The position numbers and the translations under genes were made by a program. DNA of 64,000 bases from Candidatus Altimarinota bacterium (GTDB lineage Bacteria; Patescibacteriota; Gracilibacteria; Absconditabacterales; Absconditicoccaceae): the NCBI GenBank assembly GCA_021734475.1, contig JAIPIU010000005.1, positions 1-64,000 of the forward strand, read 5' to 3'. A model generated the notes under the pieces. The model did not search any database. It was not told the DNA's origin and saw nothing but the letters and a program-made list of their open reading frames with translations. Of this stretch, positions 1-10,461 are shown one piece after another. Numbering within the stretch: the stretch's first letter is position 1; every line of letters starts with the position of its first letter.

Positions 1-36
1 TTGACTGATAGAAGTATTAGCTTCTGCTCCCACTAT

Positions 37-261
37 TTATCAATGAAACTCAAATTCGTTTACGGGTACTGCTGGGTTCCAGACTTGGACTAATTTATCA
101 TCTACAACAGCTATACTTTCAAAAACATCGGCTCAATGAACAGTATGAGAATTATGAATAGATAATGTAACACTGAGAGTATTAGTACCATCTAATCAAG
201 AAGTTTGATCATATCAATCAACAATAACTATTGTTGTCCCTACTATGTAAATAAACCTCTA
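37..261 (-). pseudogene. fragment of a secreted or surface protein
   Basis: An open frame on the minus strand reads about 70 residues with no TAA/TAG and ends in TAA. It contains two in-frame TGA codons and a protein-like composition (GADVFESIAVVDDKLVQVW). No ATG/GTG/TTG start is visible before an in-frame TAG upstream, so I read it as the 3' remnant of a larger gene or a gene with an unusual start. No family is recognised. It diverges from the large gene starting at 327. Confidence 0.35.
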
Positions 262-266
262 AATAT

Positions 267-295
267 TTGACAAATTTAGCTTCTAAAACTATAAT
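267..295 (+). promoter_or_regulatory. consensus sigma70-type promoter
   Basis: TTGACA and TATAAT are separated by exactly 17 bp, a perfect match to the housekeeping consensus. It lies about 30 bp upstream of the ATG at 327 and probably drives the large surface-protein gene. Confidence 0.6.
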
Positions 296-326
296 TATAG
301 AGTCATTTTTGTTTTTAAAAATTGAC

Positions 327-3300
327 ATGAAAAGATTAACTCTATCAATTAAGTTTATGTGAATAAGTAGCAAAATTTTGGTTTTGATACAGATTTTTTT
401 GTTATTGTTTATTGTATGAGTAAATGCCGATTATACTGAGTTTACTAAACAATTAGACATGATGTGAATGGATACAAAAGAGATAGAAAATACTAATAAA
501 ATATCCCGTTATGATTTAGCAAAATTATTGAATACCGTAGAATGTAAGGACTGTATAAATACACCTCTAGATATGATTTATAAATATGATAATAAATTTC
601 GAGATGCTTTTGGAAAAATACCCGGTAAAGATTTTGATGATATAAAATATAAATGATGACTATACAAATGAGAAATATATTATTACTGTGTAGCATATGT
701 TTGAGATAATGACTATATGAGATGATATCCCAAAGAAGTTAGTCCAGTATGCGGTGGAAAATTCTGTGGAGATAAAGATACGACCCAAGCCGAATTTATA
801 CAAGTTATAATAAATCTTAGCGCAAAATATATTTATAAAAACTTTCAAGCAAACCGAAAAGAGATAGAAAGATGGATGAATAAATTAAAAGAATGATCAT
901 ATGCTGATAAATATTTAAATGATACAGATAGATCTAATATATTGGAAGCATCTAGTAAATCTAAATCTGGATATATAGATGATATAAAATATTTCGAGTC
1001 TTATATGAAGTACTGTATGTTTAATTTGGACTCTTGCGGATTTCAAGAATTTGCTAATATAAAACAGGCTGTCCGACCCGTAGCGGAATTAAATGTACTA
1101 TTTAGTCAGAATATAATAGATTTACCTATAGCTAGAAACATTAATATTAATCAACTAGCCGATGGAAAAACAGTATTAGATGTTTTGTATAAATTATATA
1201 GCGTAGTAAAATGTGATTGGAATAATGACTACGACTGTGATGAATCAGATAATTGAAATGATAACTGTCCCAACTATTATAATCCAAGTCAAATAGATAC
1301 AGATTGAGATTGAATATGAGATGTATGTGATAGTGATATAGACTGAGATTGAATACAAAATCCTATATGAATAGTAGACGATAATGGTCGCATAAATATA
1401 GCTTTGTGGGATGATGGTATAAATAATAATATGGATGATAATATCTTTTCATCAAAAGATAATGATAATGATAAAATCTGAATTTATATAAACATAGATA
1501 AACTACAATGAAGTGCTCCACTTACTGTAAATTTTGATGCTATAACTAAATGAGATATAGATGAAATCATCTGGGAAATGTGAGATTGAAGCCAAGTAAA
1601 ATGAACTAAAACAAGTTATACGTTTTTGTATCCATGACTATATAAAATAAGAGCTACTGCTAGTAATAGTGTAGAAAAGGCTGATGCCAAAGTAAGTATT
1701 TTGATATGAGAGAATAAACAAGATCAAAATTGAATAATAATAAGTACAAATCTTTTGGGATGATGAGAAAATTTAGAAATCTGATTTAGCACAAAAAATA
1801 TCGGTGATATAGATAAGATAAAGTGGAATTTTGGCGATTGAAAAGAGGTGATAAAATGAGTAAATGAAAACTTTAAAAGAATATTTATAGATAAATGAAT
1901 CTACAGAGTAGTAGCTAAATGATATAAATGATTAGAATTGAAATCTACAGCATCCATAAATATATGAATATGAGAAGGATCAAAATGATTCTCTATATAT
2001 CCAAATATATTAAATCCCAATGTTGGACAAAATTTTGTACTTGATACAAAAATTCGAGGATTTGATAAAAATAAAATAAAAAACATAGAAACTGATTGGT
2101 GAGATGGTACTAATCAAAATAATAATAGTTTATCAAACCAACACGTTTATCAACGATGATGAAAAAAAGTAATATTACAAAAAATTAATTTAATAGATGG
2201 TATACAATTGTTAAATTTTATAACAATTTATATTGTTGATCTAAATCTAGCTAATACATATACTTTTTTGGTATCACCAGATTCTATAGTAAACAATACA
2301 TATGATAAGTTTTCTTTTTCTAGCTATATTTTGGGGAATATATTACCAAACTACCCTTTTTTGATAAATCAATATAAAACTGACTATACAAAAATGTTCG
2401 CTGATATAAAAAAATGGCCACAAAAATTTGATTATATTTACAATAAAGCGTGATCATATAAATTGGTATCAAACCTATATATAAATCAATGTATAGTTTT
2501 GGAAAATCAAGCAAGTATAGTAGTAAATTGAAAAGATATTTGTTTGGAAGCTATGGAAAGTTGAACTCTATGAAATTTTGTATGTGATATGGATAATGAT
2601 CAAATACCCGATATATGTGATGATGATATAGATGGAGATGGAGTTAAAAACCTTATCTGAATAATCTCTTATGAGAAAGAAGGTTGTGGTATTTGACCTG
2701 ATAATATATGATCCACAAACTGAAATAATAATGGATGATGAGATAATTCAAATAATGTAGATGTAGAACTATTAAAAAAACATATAGGAACGTGTTCTTT
2801 GGATAATGCATTTCCTATAATAAACCCACAACAGACTGATTTAAATTTAAATGGTATATGAGATGAATTTGAAAGTCAAATATGAGTAATACTATGAAAT
2901 TTGGATAATCTATATTCTGACTCTATCAAAGATAGTGATTGAGATTGAATTCCTGATAGTTTAGATGCTTGTTTAGATATAAGTGAGACATATAATTGAT
3001 ATCAAGATGGAGACTGATGCCCAGAAATATGATTAAATCAAAATTGTGATCCTAGATTACAATATCCAAATCTATGATGATTATTTGATAATTTTATACC
3101 ATGATGAGGCGGTATCTGAGGTGGTGGTATCTGATGAGGCGGTATTTGATGAGGCGGTATCTGATGAGGCGGTATCTGATGAGGCGGTATCTGATGAGGC
3201 GGTATCTGATGAGGCGATATCTGATGAGGCGATATCTGATGAGGCGGATGAATAACAGAAATACCACCATTAATTCAATCTGAATGTTTGCAGTGTCCTT

Positions 3301-3431
3301 GTGATTTCTCAGATATAGCAAATAACCTATCAAAAAAAGATGCCGTAAGAGCATCTTTATGGAACAAAGAAATGAATATTTTGTATAGAGTTTCTGATAT
3401 TAAATATTTAGATAATATTTTTGACGATTAG
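327..3431 (+). CDS. large secreted PKD / TSP3-like calcium-binding surface protein (1034 aa)
   Basis: The N-terminus has a basic start and one hydrophobic segment (about residues 15-35), fitting a signal peptide or anchor. The middle carries aspartate-rich calcium-loop repeats (DTDGDGIGDVCD, DIDGDGI, DMDNDQIPDICDDDIDGDG), typical of thrombospondin type 3 repeats, and PKD-like segments (WEMGDGS, WNFGDGK, TDWGDGT). A polyglycine tract of ten five-residue units follows near residue 926, then a Cys-containing C-terminus. Dozens of glycines are UGA. The family is known as extracellular adhesion or structural proteins; the role here is inferred. It ends overlapping, tail to tail, the minus gene at 3428. 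Confidence 0.8.
3102..3251 (+). repeat. ten tandem 15-nt units encoding GGGGI
   Basis: Ten contiguous copies of TGATGAGGCGGTATC-like units lie in frame within the surface protein. Under table 25 each gives Gly-Gly-Gly-Gly-Ile, and two units give GGGDI. Most units hold two consecutive UGA glycine codons. Confidence 0.9.
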
Positions 3432-4030
3432 TCATCTTTTGATTCTTCATCAAACAATCATTTGAACACTCTCTTGTTTTGATTTTCTTTTATAACATTT
3501 TCATCTACTATATTAACTATTTTTGTCTTTGAAGAATTTTGTTTTGCTCATTTTACAACTGAAACTAGAGTAAATATAAGTCAAAGTAATAAAAGTATTT
3601 GTACAAATTTTGCTGTTCAAGTAGTATTAACAGATTTTATCCAATCTATAACATTTATTGTATCTGTTATTCAAAAAAACGCTGTTGTAATAACTCGTAA
3701 AAGTCAAAAATTTACTAAATAGTTATTTTCTTTGAATCATAAATATGTGATTACAAAATTTTTGAATCTAAAACTACTGTTTCGCAATATCAGAGCAGCT
3801 AAAGATAGAAATATTATTAACATAGATTTGAAATAATATCCAGATATCAATCGTACTGAGTATCATTCTATAGCTCAAGATGAGGTAACGCTTACTATTG
3901 GAAAGAAAACTAAACAAAATGCCAATACGATAAGATATAGTATAAATAATCTTTGATTTTTTCCGTATCTATCAAATTTATGAAAAGTTTTACTTATAAA
4001 CCTCTTAAATTTATGATTTCTTGGATTCAT
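3428..4030 (-). CDS. multi-pass membrane protein, unknown function (200 aa)
   Basis: Starts at ATG with a basic N-terminus, then at least four hydrophobic stretches (around residues 30-50, 65-80, 105-120, 140-160) and a charged C-terminal tail rich in Lys, Asn and Glu. Several glycines are UGA. I do not recognise the family. Its stop overlaps the stop of the convergent surface-protein gene, so the two share a 3' boundary. Confidence 0.7.
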
Positions 4031-4102
4031 GAAATCTGGGGGTTAATTTAAATAAATCTATATTAATTTCTTTAATTATTTTTGTATACTTATCAAGCAA
4101 TT

Positions 4103-4531
4103 TTATAAACTATAATCACTATAGTCTTCTGGAAGTGGAGATTCACTATCTGTATCATAATACAATTGACCACGATATTGCATATCTTTTTGACTTTCTT
4201 TGATAACATCTCCTATATTTGAAGCTCATTTTATTAAAGTTCAGGCTTTATTAAATATATTTTTTGCACTATAATTTTCATATCATTTTACATTCATCCA
4301 TTTGAATATGAGAGGAAAAACAAATAATAATATTATTGTTAATATTATACCTATAATCATATATCTTATACTATTCCAAGCAGCTTTGATTTTATCTTCT
4401 TTTCATTGTGAAAATATAAATAGAAAAATTGCACGCACAAATGCGTAAATACATCATATGCATATAGCTATTATAACTAGTGCTAATACAGTTAATATTA
4501 TATTTTCAACCGTAGCTTGTTTATCTCACAT
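4103..4531 (-). CDS. two-TM pilin-like membrane protein (142 aa)
   Basis: ATG followed directly by UGA (M-G-D-K). Two long hydrophobic segments (about residues 8-38 and 52-75) are separated by a short charged loop (SQGKEDKIKAAWNS), then a soluble acidic C-terminus. The small two-TM layout resembles VirB2/TrbC-like pilin proteins common in Patescibacteria, but I see no decisive motif. It lies downstream of rpsP on the same strand. Confidence 0.6.
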
Positions 4532-4587
4532 GGTATGAAATTTTATAAAAATAAATTTTGCCTCTTATTCAATAATGAAAAAATGCA

Positions 4588-4893
4588 CTATTTATTTTCT
4601 GTTTCTTCTTTTTTTGGCTTTCTAGTTTTAGTTTTATGTGTAAAAAACTTTTCAAAAAGCTTGTCATTTGTTTCCTTAAAAAGAAGTTTTGCTACTCTTT
4701 CTGAAAGTTGAGATCATTGTTCTATATAAGATTTGATTTCATCAATTTGAGCTTCTAATTTATGAGTAAAAGGATCGTATGATCATAATACTTTTTTGTA
4801 TCCATATTTTGCTGGTTTTGTATGTTCTGTCAAAACTAACCTATAAAAAGGTCTTTTTGTTCTTCCATGTCTGGATAATCTGATAATTAACAT
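4588..4893 (-). CDS. rpsP: 30S ribosomal protein S16
   Basis: 101 aa. The N-terminus MLIIRLSRHGRTKRPFYRLV is the S16 signature, followed by the family's LGSYDP segment with Gly encoded by UGA. The C-terminus is a Lys-rich tail. S16 is a structural protein of the small subunit. It sits just downstream of rpmG on the same strand, with 24 bp between them. Confidence 0.95.
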
Positions 4894-4917
4894 TAAGTTT
4901 TTCTTTAAAAATAAAAT

Positions 4918-5091
4918 TTATTTTAACTTTTCTTTGGAATTATGTGTAGTCTGTTTTTTACATTTTTTGCAGTACTTTTTTAATTCTAATTTTGGAGTAA
5001 TAGCTTTGTTTATGGTAGAAAAATAATTTGTAGATCAGCACTCTTTACAAATCATAGCAACTATTATTCTTCATCACTTTTTCTTTGCCAT
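4918..5091 (-). CDS. rpmG: 50S ribosomal protein L33
   Basis: 57 aa with two CxxC pairs (CKEC and CKKC) and the central YFSTINK...LELKKYC stretch of bacterial L33; probably zinc-binding. It has two adjacent UGA glycines near the start (KKKGGR). It is too short for many gene callers and is adjacent to rpsP. Confidence 0.93.
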
Positions 5092-5204
5092 TTTAAATTT
5101 ACTTGTAAATAATTAAAATATTTTATATCGAATGACGTACTTTAGTAATTAATAATCAACGATTGTAGTTTATTATAGTAAATACGATATGAGTTTCAAT
5201 TAAA

Positions 5205-5260
5205 TTTAGCACCGGGCAGAATCGAACCGACCACCTTCCCGATTTATCGGGACGCTCTAA
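5205..5260 (-). repeat. 3' half of a tRNA with palindrome in place of the anticodon arm
   Basis: On the minus strand this fragment matches the intact tRNA at 5525 from the D-stem 3' side to the acceptor 3' end, including the T-arm (GGTTCGATTCTGCC). Its anticodon stem-loop is replaced by TCCCGATAAATCGGGA. It lacks the 5' acceptor strand and most of the D-arm. The stop codon of the GIY-YIG gene lies inside it. Confidence 0.75.
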
Positions 5261-5502
5261 GAATCTGAGATAAATAATTCTATAATCTTTCTACTTTTTT
5301 GATTCTTTAACCAAAGCTCCTTTTTATGTGCAATGCCTATGTTTTCAAACTTTTTATAAAAAATTAATTCCAATGGTCTGTTGTTTTTTGTAGAATATAC
5401 ATTTCATCTCATATGTTCACTTATTCTTCTTTGTAAGTCTTTTGTACTTCAAATATAACACTTTCAATTATTCATTTTAAGAACATAAACAAATCCTGTC
5501 AT
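5257..5502 (-). CDS. small GIY-YIG endonuclease-like protein (81 aa)
   Basis: The N-terminal core reads YVLKMNNGKCYIGSTKDL, then QRRISEH. This is the GIY-YIG catalytic signature (YVL...CYIGST) with the conserved Arg (R25/R26) and a Glu-His pair (E29, H30). The length fits the short single-domain GIY-YIG (UPF0213/YhbQ-like) family. The gene starts 22 bp from the intact CAU tRNA, and its stop codon TAG is part of a second tRNA fragment. Glycines are both UGA and GGN. Family members are DNA nucleases; a role in mobility at this tRNA locus is my inference. Confidence 0.85.
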
Positions 5503-5524
5503 AATTAATAGATTTACTTAAATT

Positions 5525-5598
5525 TAGCACCGGGCAGAATCGAACCGCCGACCTCGCCCTTATGAGAGGCGCGCTCTAACCATCTGAGCTACGGTGCC
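5525..5598 (-). tRNA. tRNA with CAU anticodon (Met elongator or lysidine-type Ile2)
   Basis: A full cloverleaf: acceptor GGCACCG/CGGTGCT with a G-U closing pair, D-arm GCTCAGATGGTTAGAGC, anticodon stem CGCCT/GGGCG with loop CTCATAA, and T-arm GGCGG TTCGATT CTGCC. CCA is not encoded. The CAU anticodon does not by itself separate Met from Ile2. Confidence 0.85.
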
Positions 5599-5848
5599 AT
5601 GTAATTTTACTTTTATTTATTAATCGAACCGACTACCTTCCCGATTTATCGGGACGCTCTAACCATCTGAGCTACGGTGCCATGTAATTTTACTTTTATT
5701 TATTAATCGAACCGACTACCTTCCCGATCTATCGGGACGCTCTAACCATCTGAGCTACGGTGCCATGTAATTTTACTTTTATTTATTAATCGAACCGACT
5801 ACCTTCCCGATCTATCGGGACGCTCTAAGCATCTGAGCTACGGTGCCA
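5599..5848 (-). repeat. three tandem 83-bp tRNA-derived units with palindromic anticodon arm
   Basis: Three copies at exact 83-bp spacing each carry the 5' acceptor strand, D-arm, a palindrome (TCCCGATAAATCGGGA or TCCCGATAGATCGGGA) at the anticodon-arm position, and part of the T-arm. They stop after TCGATT and lack the 3' acceptor strand. Each is separated by the AT-rich spacer TGTAATTTTACTTTTATTT, which also precedes the intact tRNA at 5525. They cannot fold as normal tRNAs and have no anticodon. Confidence 0.85.
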
Positions 5849-5914
5849 TATTTAAAGCATAAAGTTTAAAGCCTAAAGTTTAGGTTTTTTGTTTTAGGTT
5901 TTAGGTTTTAAGTA

Positions 5915-6001
5915 CGGTGAGGGCGGGATTCGAACCCGCGGGCCGATCTCTCGGCCGACTCGTTAGCAGTGAGCTGACTTCGACCACTCATCCACCTCAC
6001 C
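5915..6001 (-). tRNA. tRNA-Ser (GCU)
   Basis: Class II tRNA: acceptor GGTGAGG/CCTCACC, anticodon loop CTGCTAA giving GCU, a long variable arm (GTCGGCCGAGAGATCGGC), and T-arm with GGTTCGAATCC. CCA is not encoded. The downstream side (5850-5914) is filled with short TTAGGTTTT-like repeats. Confidence 0.93.
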
Positions 6002-6128
6002 AAAAAAACATCAATCAAAAAAAAATTGCGTGTTTTGTTATATAAATAATTGATGTTGAATTTCAAGCACAAAACTATAAAAAAATGCTATTCAAATCTG
6101 ATTTATTTTAAATTATAATATTTTTTGG

Positions 6129-6719
6129 ATGAATGATATCAATATGTGAGGTGGTTTGTGAGAGTGAGTAGATGTTGGTGGAGTAAGAGAAGATGTGAAT
6201 AAAGTCACTGAAGAAGATAGAAAACGCGTACAGGAAAATAATCAAAAAGCAAAAAAAGTAGGACAACAGATAAAAAAAGATAAACAGATAAATAATAATA
6301 TAGCTGAATTTATATGACATCTACTAAATACTCTAAAAAGCGAAAAAATAGTGATATGAATCTATCAAGTTTTTTTCAAAGTAAAAAACACAAAAACTAA
6401 TATAACATATTTGAGAAAAAATCCCAATAATATGGTTATAATATGAGTATTTGCTCCTTTTTATAAAAAAGAGATAGAAAAATTTAAATTATGAGAGTTT
6501 TTTGATGAATTGATAGAAAATGATAGTTGATCAAATCTAGAAAGTTATATAAAATATCTAAAAAAACTATCAGCTAAATATCATGACAATATCCCTATAA
6601 ATAAACATGATTTTTTGGAATTTTTATTGGATGTAGTATTGGAATTTGGATTAAAACAAGAAGGGAAAAATACTCTAGAAATACAAAAAAAATTGGAAAA
6701 TGGACTCTATAAAGGATAA
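6129..6719 (+). CDS. protein of unknown function (196 aa)
   Basis: Starts at ATG with a glycine-rich N-terminus (GGGLGEGVDVGG, partly UGA), then a charged helical region (residues about 25-65) and a mixed alpha/beta-like C-terminal part. No signal peptide or membrane segment is visible. It is followed directly by a strong terminator. Not recognised. Confidence 0.65.
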
Positions 6720-6754
6720 ATATACACATATATAATATTATTCTACAATAATGT

Positions 6755-6786
6755 CAACTCCTTTTAGTATATGGAGTTGTTTTTTT
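6755..6786 (+). terminator. rho-independent terminator
   Basis: Stem CAACTCC/GGAGTTG followed by a T run, 36 bp after the stop of the 6129-6719 gene. Confidence 0.8.
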
Positions 6787-6820
6787 ATGACAAAAAATAT
6801 TTGTTGATTATAATTGATTT

Positions 6821-9190
6821 ATGTATTTTACATATCAAAATCCGATGACAAACTGAGGAGATCCAATAGAAAAATTGATGGAATGAAAACAAGTTAGTTT
6901 TGAAGATAAAGAAAAAGAAGAATCGAAGCATATAGAAGATATTCAAGAAGATCTAAATAAAGAAAAAGAAATTAATGAAGCTCAACAAGAATCCAAGGAA
7001 GAATTGAGTATATTTTCTCTAATTACAAGAACTGAATTATTGATAGATAAATACAAAGAACTAAAAAAAGAAGCAAATAAATTGAGCAAAAATAAAGAAG
7101 ATAAATGATATGAAAAAGAACATAAATCACAGATAGAAAACCGTATTAGAAGACTAGAACAAATAAAGAAATTTTTAAATAGATATGAAAAGAAACCTGA
7201 ACATCTAAGCGCAAAAAGTCTTGCTCGTTACGATCGAGAACTTTTATGATTCCAAAATGAAATAGACCAATTTGAAGAAAGAAGAGATTTTATAGTATTA
7301 GAAAAAGCATCAGGATTGACTCCATATAAGATTGATATTCATACATTCAAGGATGCAAAAGAAATTAGATCTGCTTATGATAAAGTAAATGATATGCTTA
7401 GAAAATTAAATTCACTAGAATTGGATGCCGCTCTTAGGACTGAATTAAAAGAAGAATTGGAATGATTACAAAAATATCTTGAAGAATCTATAAATGGAAC
7501 TATAGACGCTGGCAAACAGCCATTTGTATTAAAACATTGGCAAGATTTTATTCAACTTGGAATAATAGATCCGACTTTAAGTAATTATATAGTACCAGAA
7601 ACAACATACAAAAAAGAAGATAAAGATAATAATACAAGTGTAGACCAACCAAACTATGTAATAGACAAAGACTGAAATAAAGTTTGTAGACCAGTTGTAA
7701 ATTATAATAGTCCTGGTGAAGCTCGAAAAAAATGATGAATATTATGAGCTATGGACTATATGCTAGCTAAAACGAACATGACTCCACAACAAAGACAATT
7801 TTGGAAATGAGCGTGAAATCTAGCTCTAGTTTGAGGTTGAATATACTTGTGATGGAAAGCATTAAGCTCTATATTATGATTTGGTAAAGATAAATGAAAA
7901 AATCGTCGAAAATGGATATGATGAATTGTATGAGGTACTTTATTATTACAATGAGCAACATGAAAAAGCCCTATCCAGGCGATAAAAGAATTATTTAATG
8001 GTTGAGATGTAACTGAAAGAATATCATGACGACTTGGATGATGAGTAGAATGAAGTGATATATGACCAGATACACCACAGGAAGTAATAACTTATTATCA
8101 TGGATTTACCTGAGTACCAGCAATGTTTGCTTGATTGAAAATAAGTGAATTAAAGACTATTATCAAAAAAGATACTAATGGTAAAATGAAAATAGAAAAC
8201 TACGATGCATTAGCACTTAGACTTGATAATTCCAAAAATACAGCCGCAGCCGATATAGTTAGAAAATTAAAAATAGATAATGACCCACATAATATAATTC
8301 ATCTAACACTAGAATGAATGTGATTGAATCGAGATAAAATTCAGGAATGATGAGATATGTTATTTGAAAAATATTCTGTAGATGCTCTTGATAGATTAAT
8401 ATCTATAAATGATTTTATGGAACAAAATAAATATGAAAAAATGAATATCGATTGACTAAGAGATGATGTAAAAAATTATGTAGCTACTGGAAATCCATCT
8501 TTGGTAGCTCTAGAAAAAGCATGACTATTTAGCACAGATTGAAAAACAGAAAAAGTAGCTGAAACAGATTTGGATATAAAAAATTTCAATGAAGCTAATG
8601 ATACTTTATGATTGAAGGATAAAGTAGACTCTTTGAGTGTATCAGAGAATCAAAAGAAAATTTTGGTAGCTGCTGGTAATCTATTATCAAAAGAGACAAA
8701 TAACAATAAAAATATAGAATTCAAAGAATTTGGATGAAATGTTTATCTAAAAACTTATGGAGAATGGACTCCTATAAATGTAGCTAGAAAAACTATATCA
8801 TGATTGGATTATAATAGTGTTGATATATTTTTTGAAAGTACTATGGAAATGATAAAAGTAGCAAATTTAACAAATTATATTAAAAAATTATTTAGATGAA
8901 GAAGTCAGAATTTAGATAGACCATTTGAAATTACAAGTGCTGTAGATTGGATAAGATTAAATTGAGTTTGAGATTTGGTTTATAAAGAGAAGGACAAGGA
9001 CCCAAATCTAAAGCGATATGAAATAAAAAAATATGATCCATCTTATACAGAAGTAATAGATTCGTGATGGTGAGGTGATTTGAAATGAATATCTCCAATA
9101 TTAAATAAATATACAAATGAATATGCTAATTACTTAAACTCTCTAGATATACGACATGTTAACAGTAAATCAAAAAACATTCCAAACTAA
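6821..9190 (+). CDS. large coiled-coil protein with central glycine-rich membrane segment (789 aa)
   Basis: The first 250 residues are highly charged and predicted coiled coil (KEKEINEAQQESKEE and similar). Around residues 325-390 lies a hydrophobic glycine-rich stretch, with glycines mostly UGA, that probably spans the membrane. The C-terminal 400 residues are soluble and of unknown fold. No enzyme motif is recognised. The coding-frame call rests on 789 codons without TAA/TAG in AT-rich DNA. It is followed by a hairpin terminator. Confidence 0.75.
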
Positions 9191-9216
9191 AAAGCCACTC
9201 AATAAAAACAAAATAG

Positions 9217-9250
9217 TCTCCTTGAGCTTGTATGCTTGAAGGAGATTTTT
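9217..9250 (+). terminator. rho-independent terminator
   Basis: An imperfect stem CTCCTTGAGC...GCTTGAAGGAG is followed by TTTTT, 27 bp downstream of the 789-aa gene. Confidence 0.6.
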
Positions 9251-9317
9251 AAAAATTTATGTAAATATTGTAAATACTGTGAAAAACAGTAAATATATAT
9301 TTAATCTTTGAATAATT

Positions 9318-9401
9318 TGTCATTCTGAGTATAACGAAGAATATAAAATAAATTATATATTTCGTTCCCCGCCATTGCGGGACAGGTCACTCAATATGAC
9401 G
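9318..9401. repeat. dispersed intergenic palindromic repeat
   Basis: GTCATTCTGAG... and ...CAATATGACG form complementary ends, with CCCCGCCATTGCGGGACAGG inside. It shares the TCATT/AATGA-type termini of the repeats at 24313, 28610, 34815 and 37577. Confidence 0.55.
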
Positions 9402-9426
9402 TTTGTATTTTAATTAATAAACGTTT

Positions 9427-10461
9427 ATGCAGATAAATAAAAATCTAAAAATAGAATGAAAAAAAATACTGATTGTTGGTAATCGATCTTATAAAAATCT
9501 ATGAGATGAATTGATATTGCTATGAACAATCAAGCTTTTGATGAAAGAAAAAAAAGATATATATGTTTCAGCTTTTGATGTGAATTGGCTAAAATGATTT
9601 TTGAGTAAGTTTATAGACATCAGTAAAGTTACTTTTCTGACTGAGATTCCAAAGTGAATTAAATCGGGATTAAATTATTTTAAAAAATGAAAATTAAAGG
9701 AATGGAAGAAATATAGAGAAATAGATAGTATCATAATATGATGAGGAGAGATAATAACAGAAGAAAATCCAAATTCTTATCGATATCGATTAGTAAGTAT
9801 ACTACCATACTATTTCACATGAGCTAAAATATATTTGATGTGAGGAATACAGGTTCCAAAAAAAGAAATAAATAAAATATTATTTGATTTTCTTTTGAGA
9901 AAGGTTGAAAAAATTTATGCTAGAGATAATGAATGTGTAAAAGAATTAAAAAATTACGGATTCAAAAATTGCGAATTTTTTATGGATACTGCATTGTTTG
10001 CATATGAATGGTCGTTAAAACATTGAAACGTTAAAACATTGAAACGTTATATAGTGGTAAATCTAAATAAGAATGCAGAGAAGTTTTTGAATGAAATTAT
10101 CGAAGATGTGAAGGAGTATGTAAAGAAATGATATGATATATATTTTGTGCCTGTGAGTAAATGAATAAATAATGAATACAATGATATAAAATATTTTGAA
10201 AAAATCAAAAAAGTCATTGCGAGAGAATCGAAGCAATCTTCTAAGATTCCGGCTGCAAAACTTGGCGCCGGAATGACTATTCTGGATTGGGAAGAAGATT
10301 TTGAAAAGTTTTTGGAAATATTAAAATGAGCAGAAATAGTTTTTACGTGAAGATTACATCTATTTATGATAGCAAAATTTTTGTGAGTAAAAGTAAAAGT
10401 GTATCCTTATCAGAAGAAAATATTGAAGATGCAAAAAGTTTTGAAAGATTTTAATAGTTAA
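9427..10461 (+). CDS. polysaccharide pyruvyl transferase family protein (CsaB-like, 344 aa)
   Basis: Family hallmarks in order: GNRSYKNLGDELIL near residue 18, SIIIGGGEIITEENP near 105, the YARDNECVKEL segment near 165, and FTGRLHLFMIAKFLG near 312 followed by YPYQKK. CsaB-type enzymes transfer pyruvate to cell-wall-associated polysaccharide for surface-layer attachment; the substrate here is inferred. It starts the glycan cluster with a GT2 and an O-antigen ligase. Residues about 263-284 are encoded by a dispersed palindromic repeat that keeps the frame open. Its stop overlaps the convergent GT2 gene by 11 bp. Confidence 0.85.
10213..10277. repeat. dispersed repeat inside the pyruvyl transferase gene
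   Basis: GTCATTGCGAGAGAATCGAA... then AGATTCCGGCTGC...GCCGGAATGAC. The same sequences occur between genes at 24313-24408, 28610-28659, 34815-35040 and 37577-37610. Here the repeat is translated and inserts roughly 22 residues (VIARESKQSSKIPAAKLGAG) without a stop. Confidence 0.8.

Noticed and set aside
3094-3354. Arg/Tyr/Leu-rich repeat ORFs (MRRYL and RLIRY) on both strands
   Set aside because: They are off-frame readings of the GGGGI repeat within the large surface-protein gene.
5599-5848. CRISPR array from regular 83-bp repeats
   Set aside because: Units are tRNA-derived and the spacers between them are identical.
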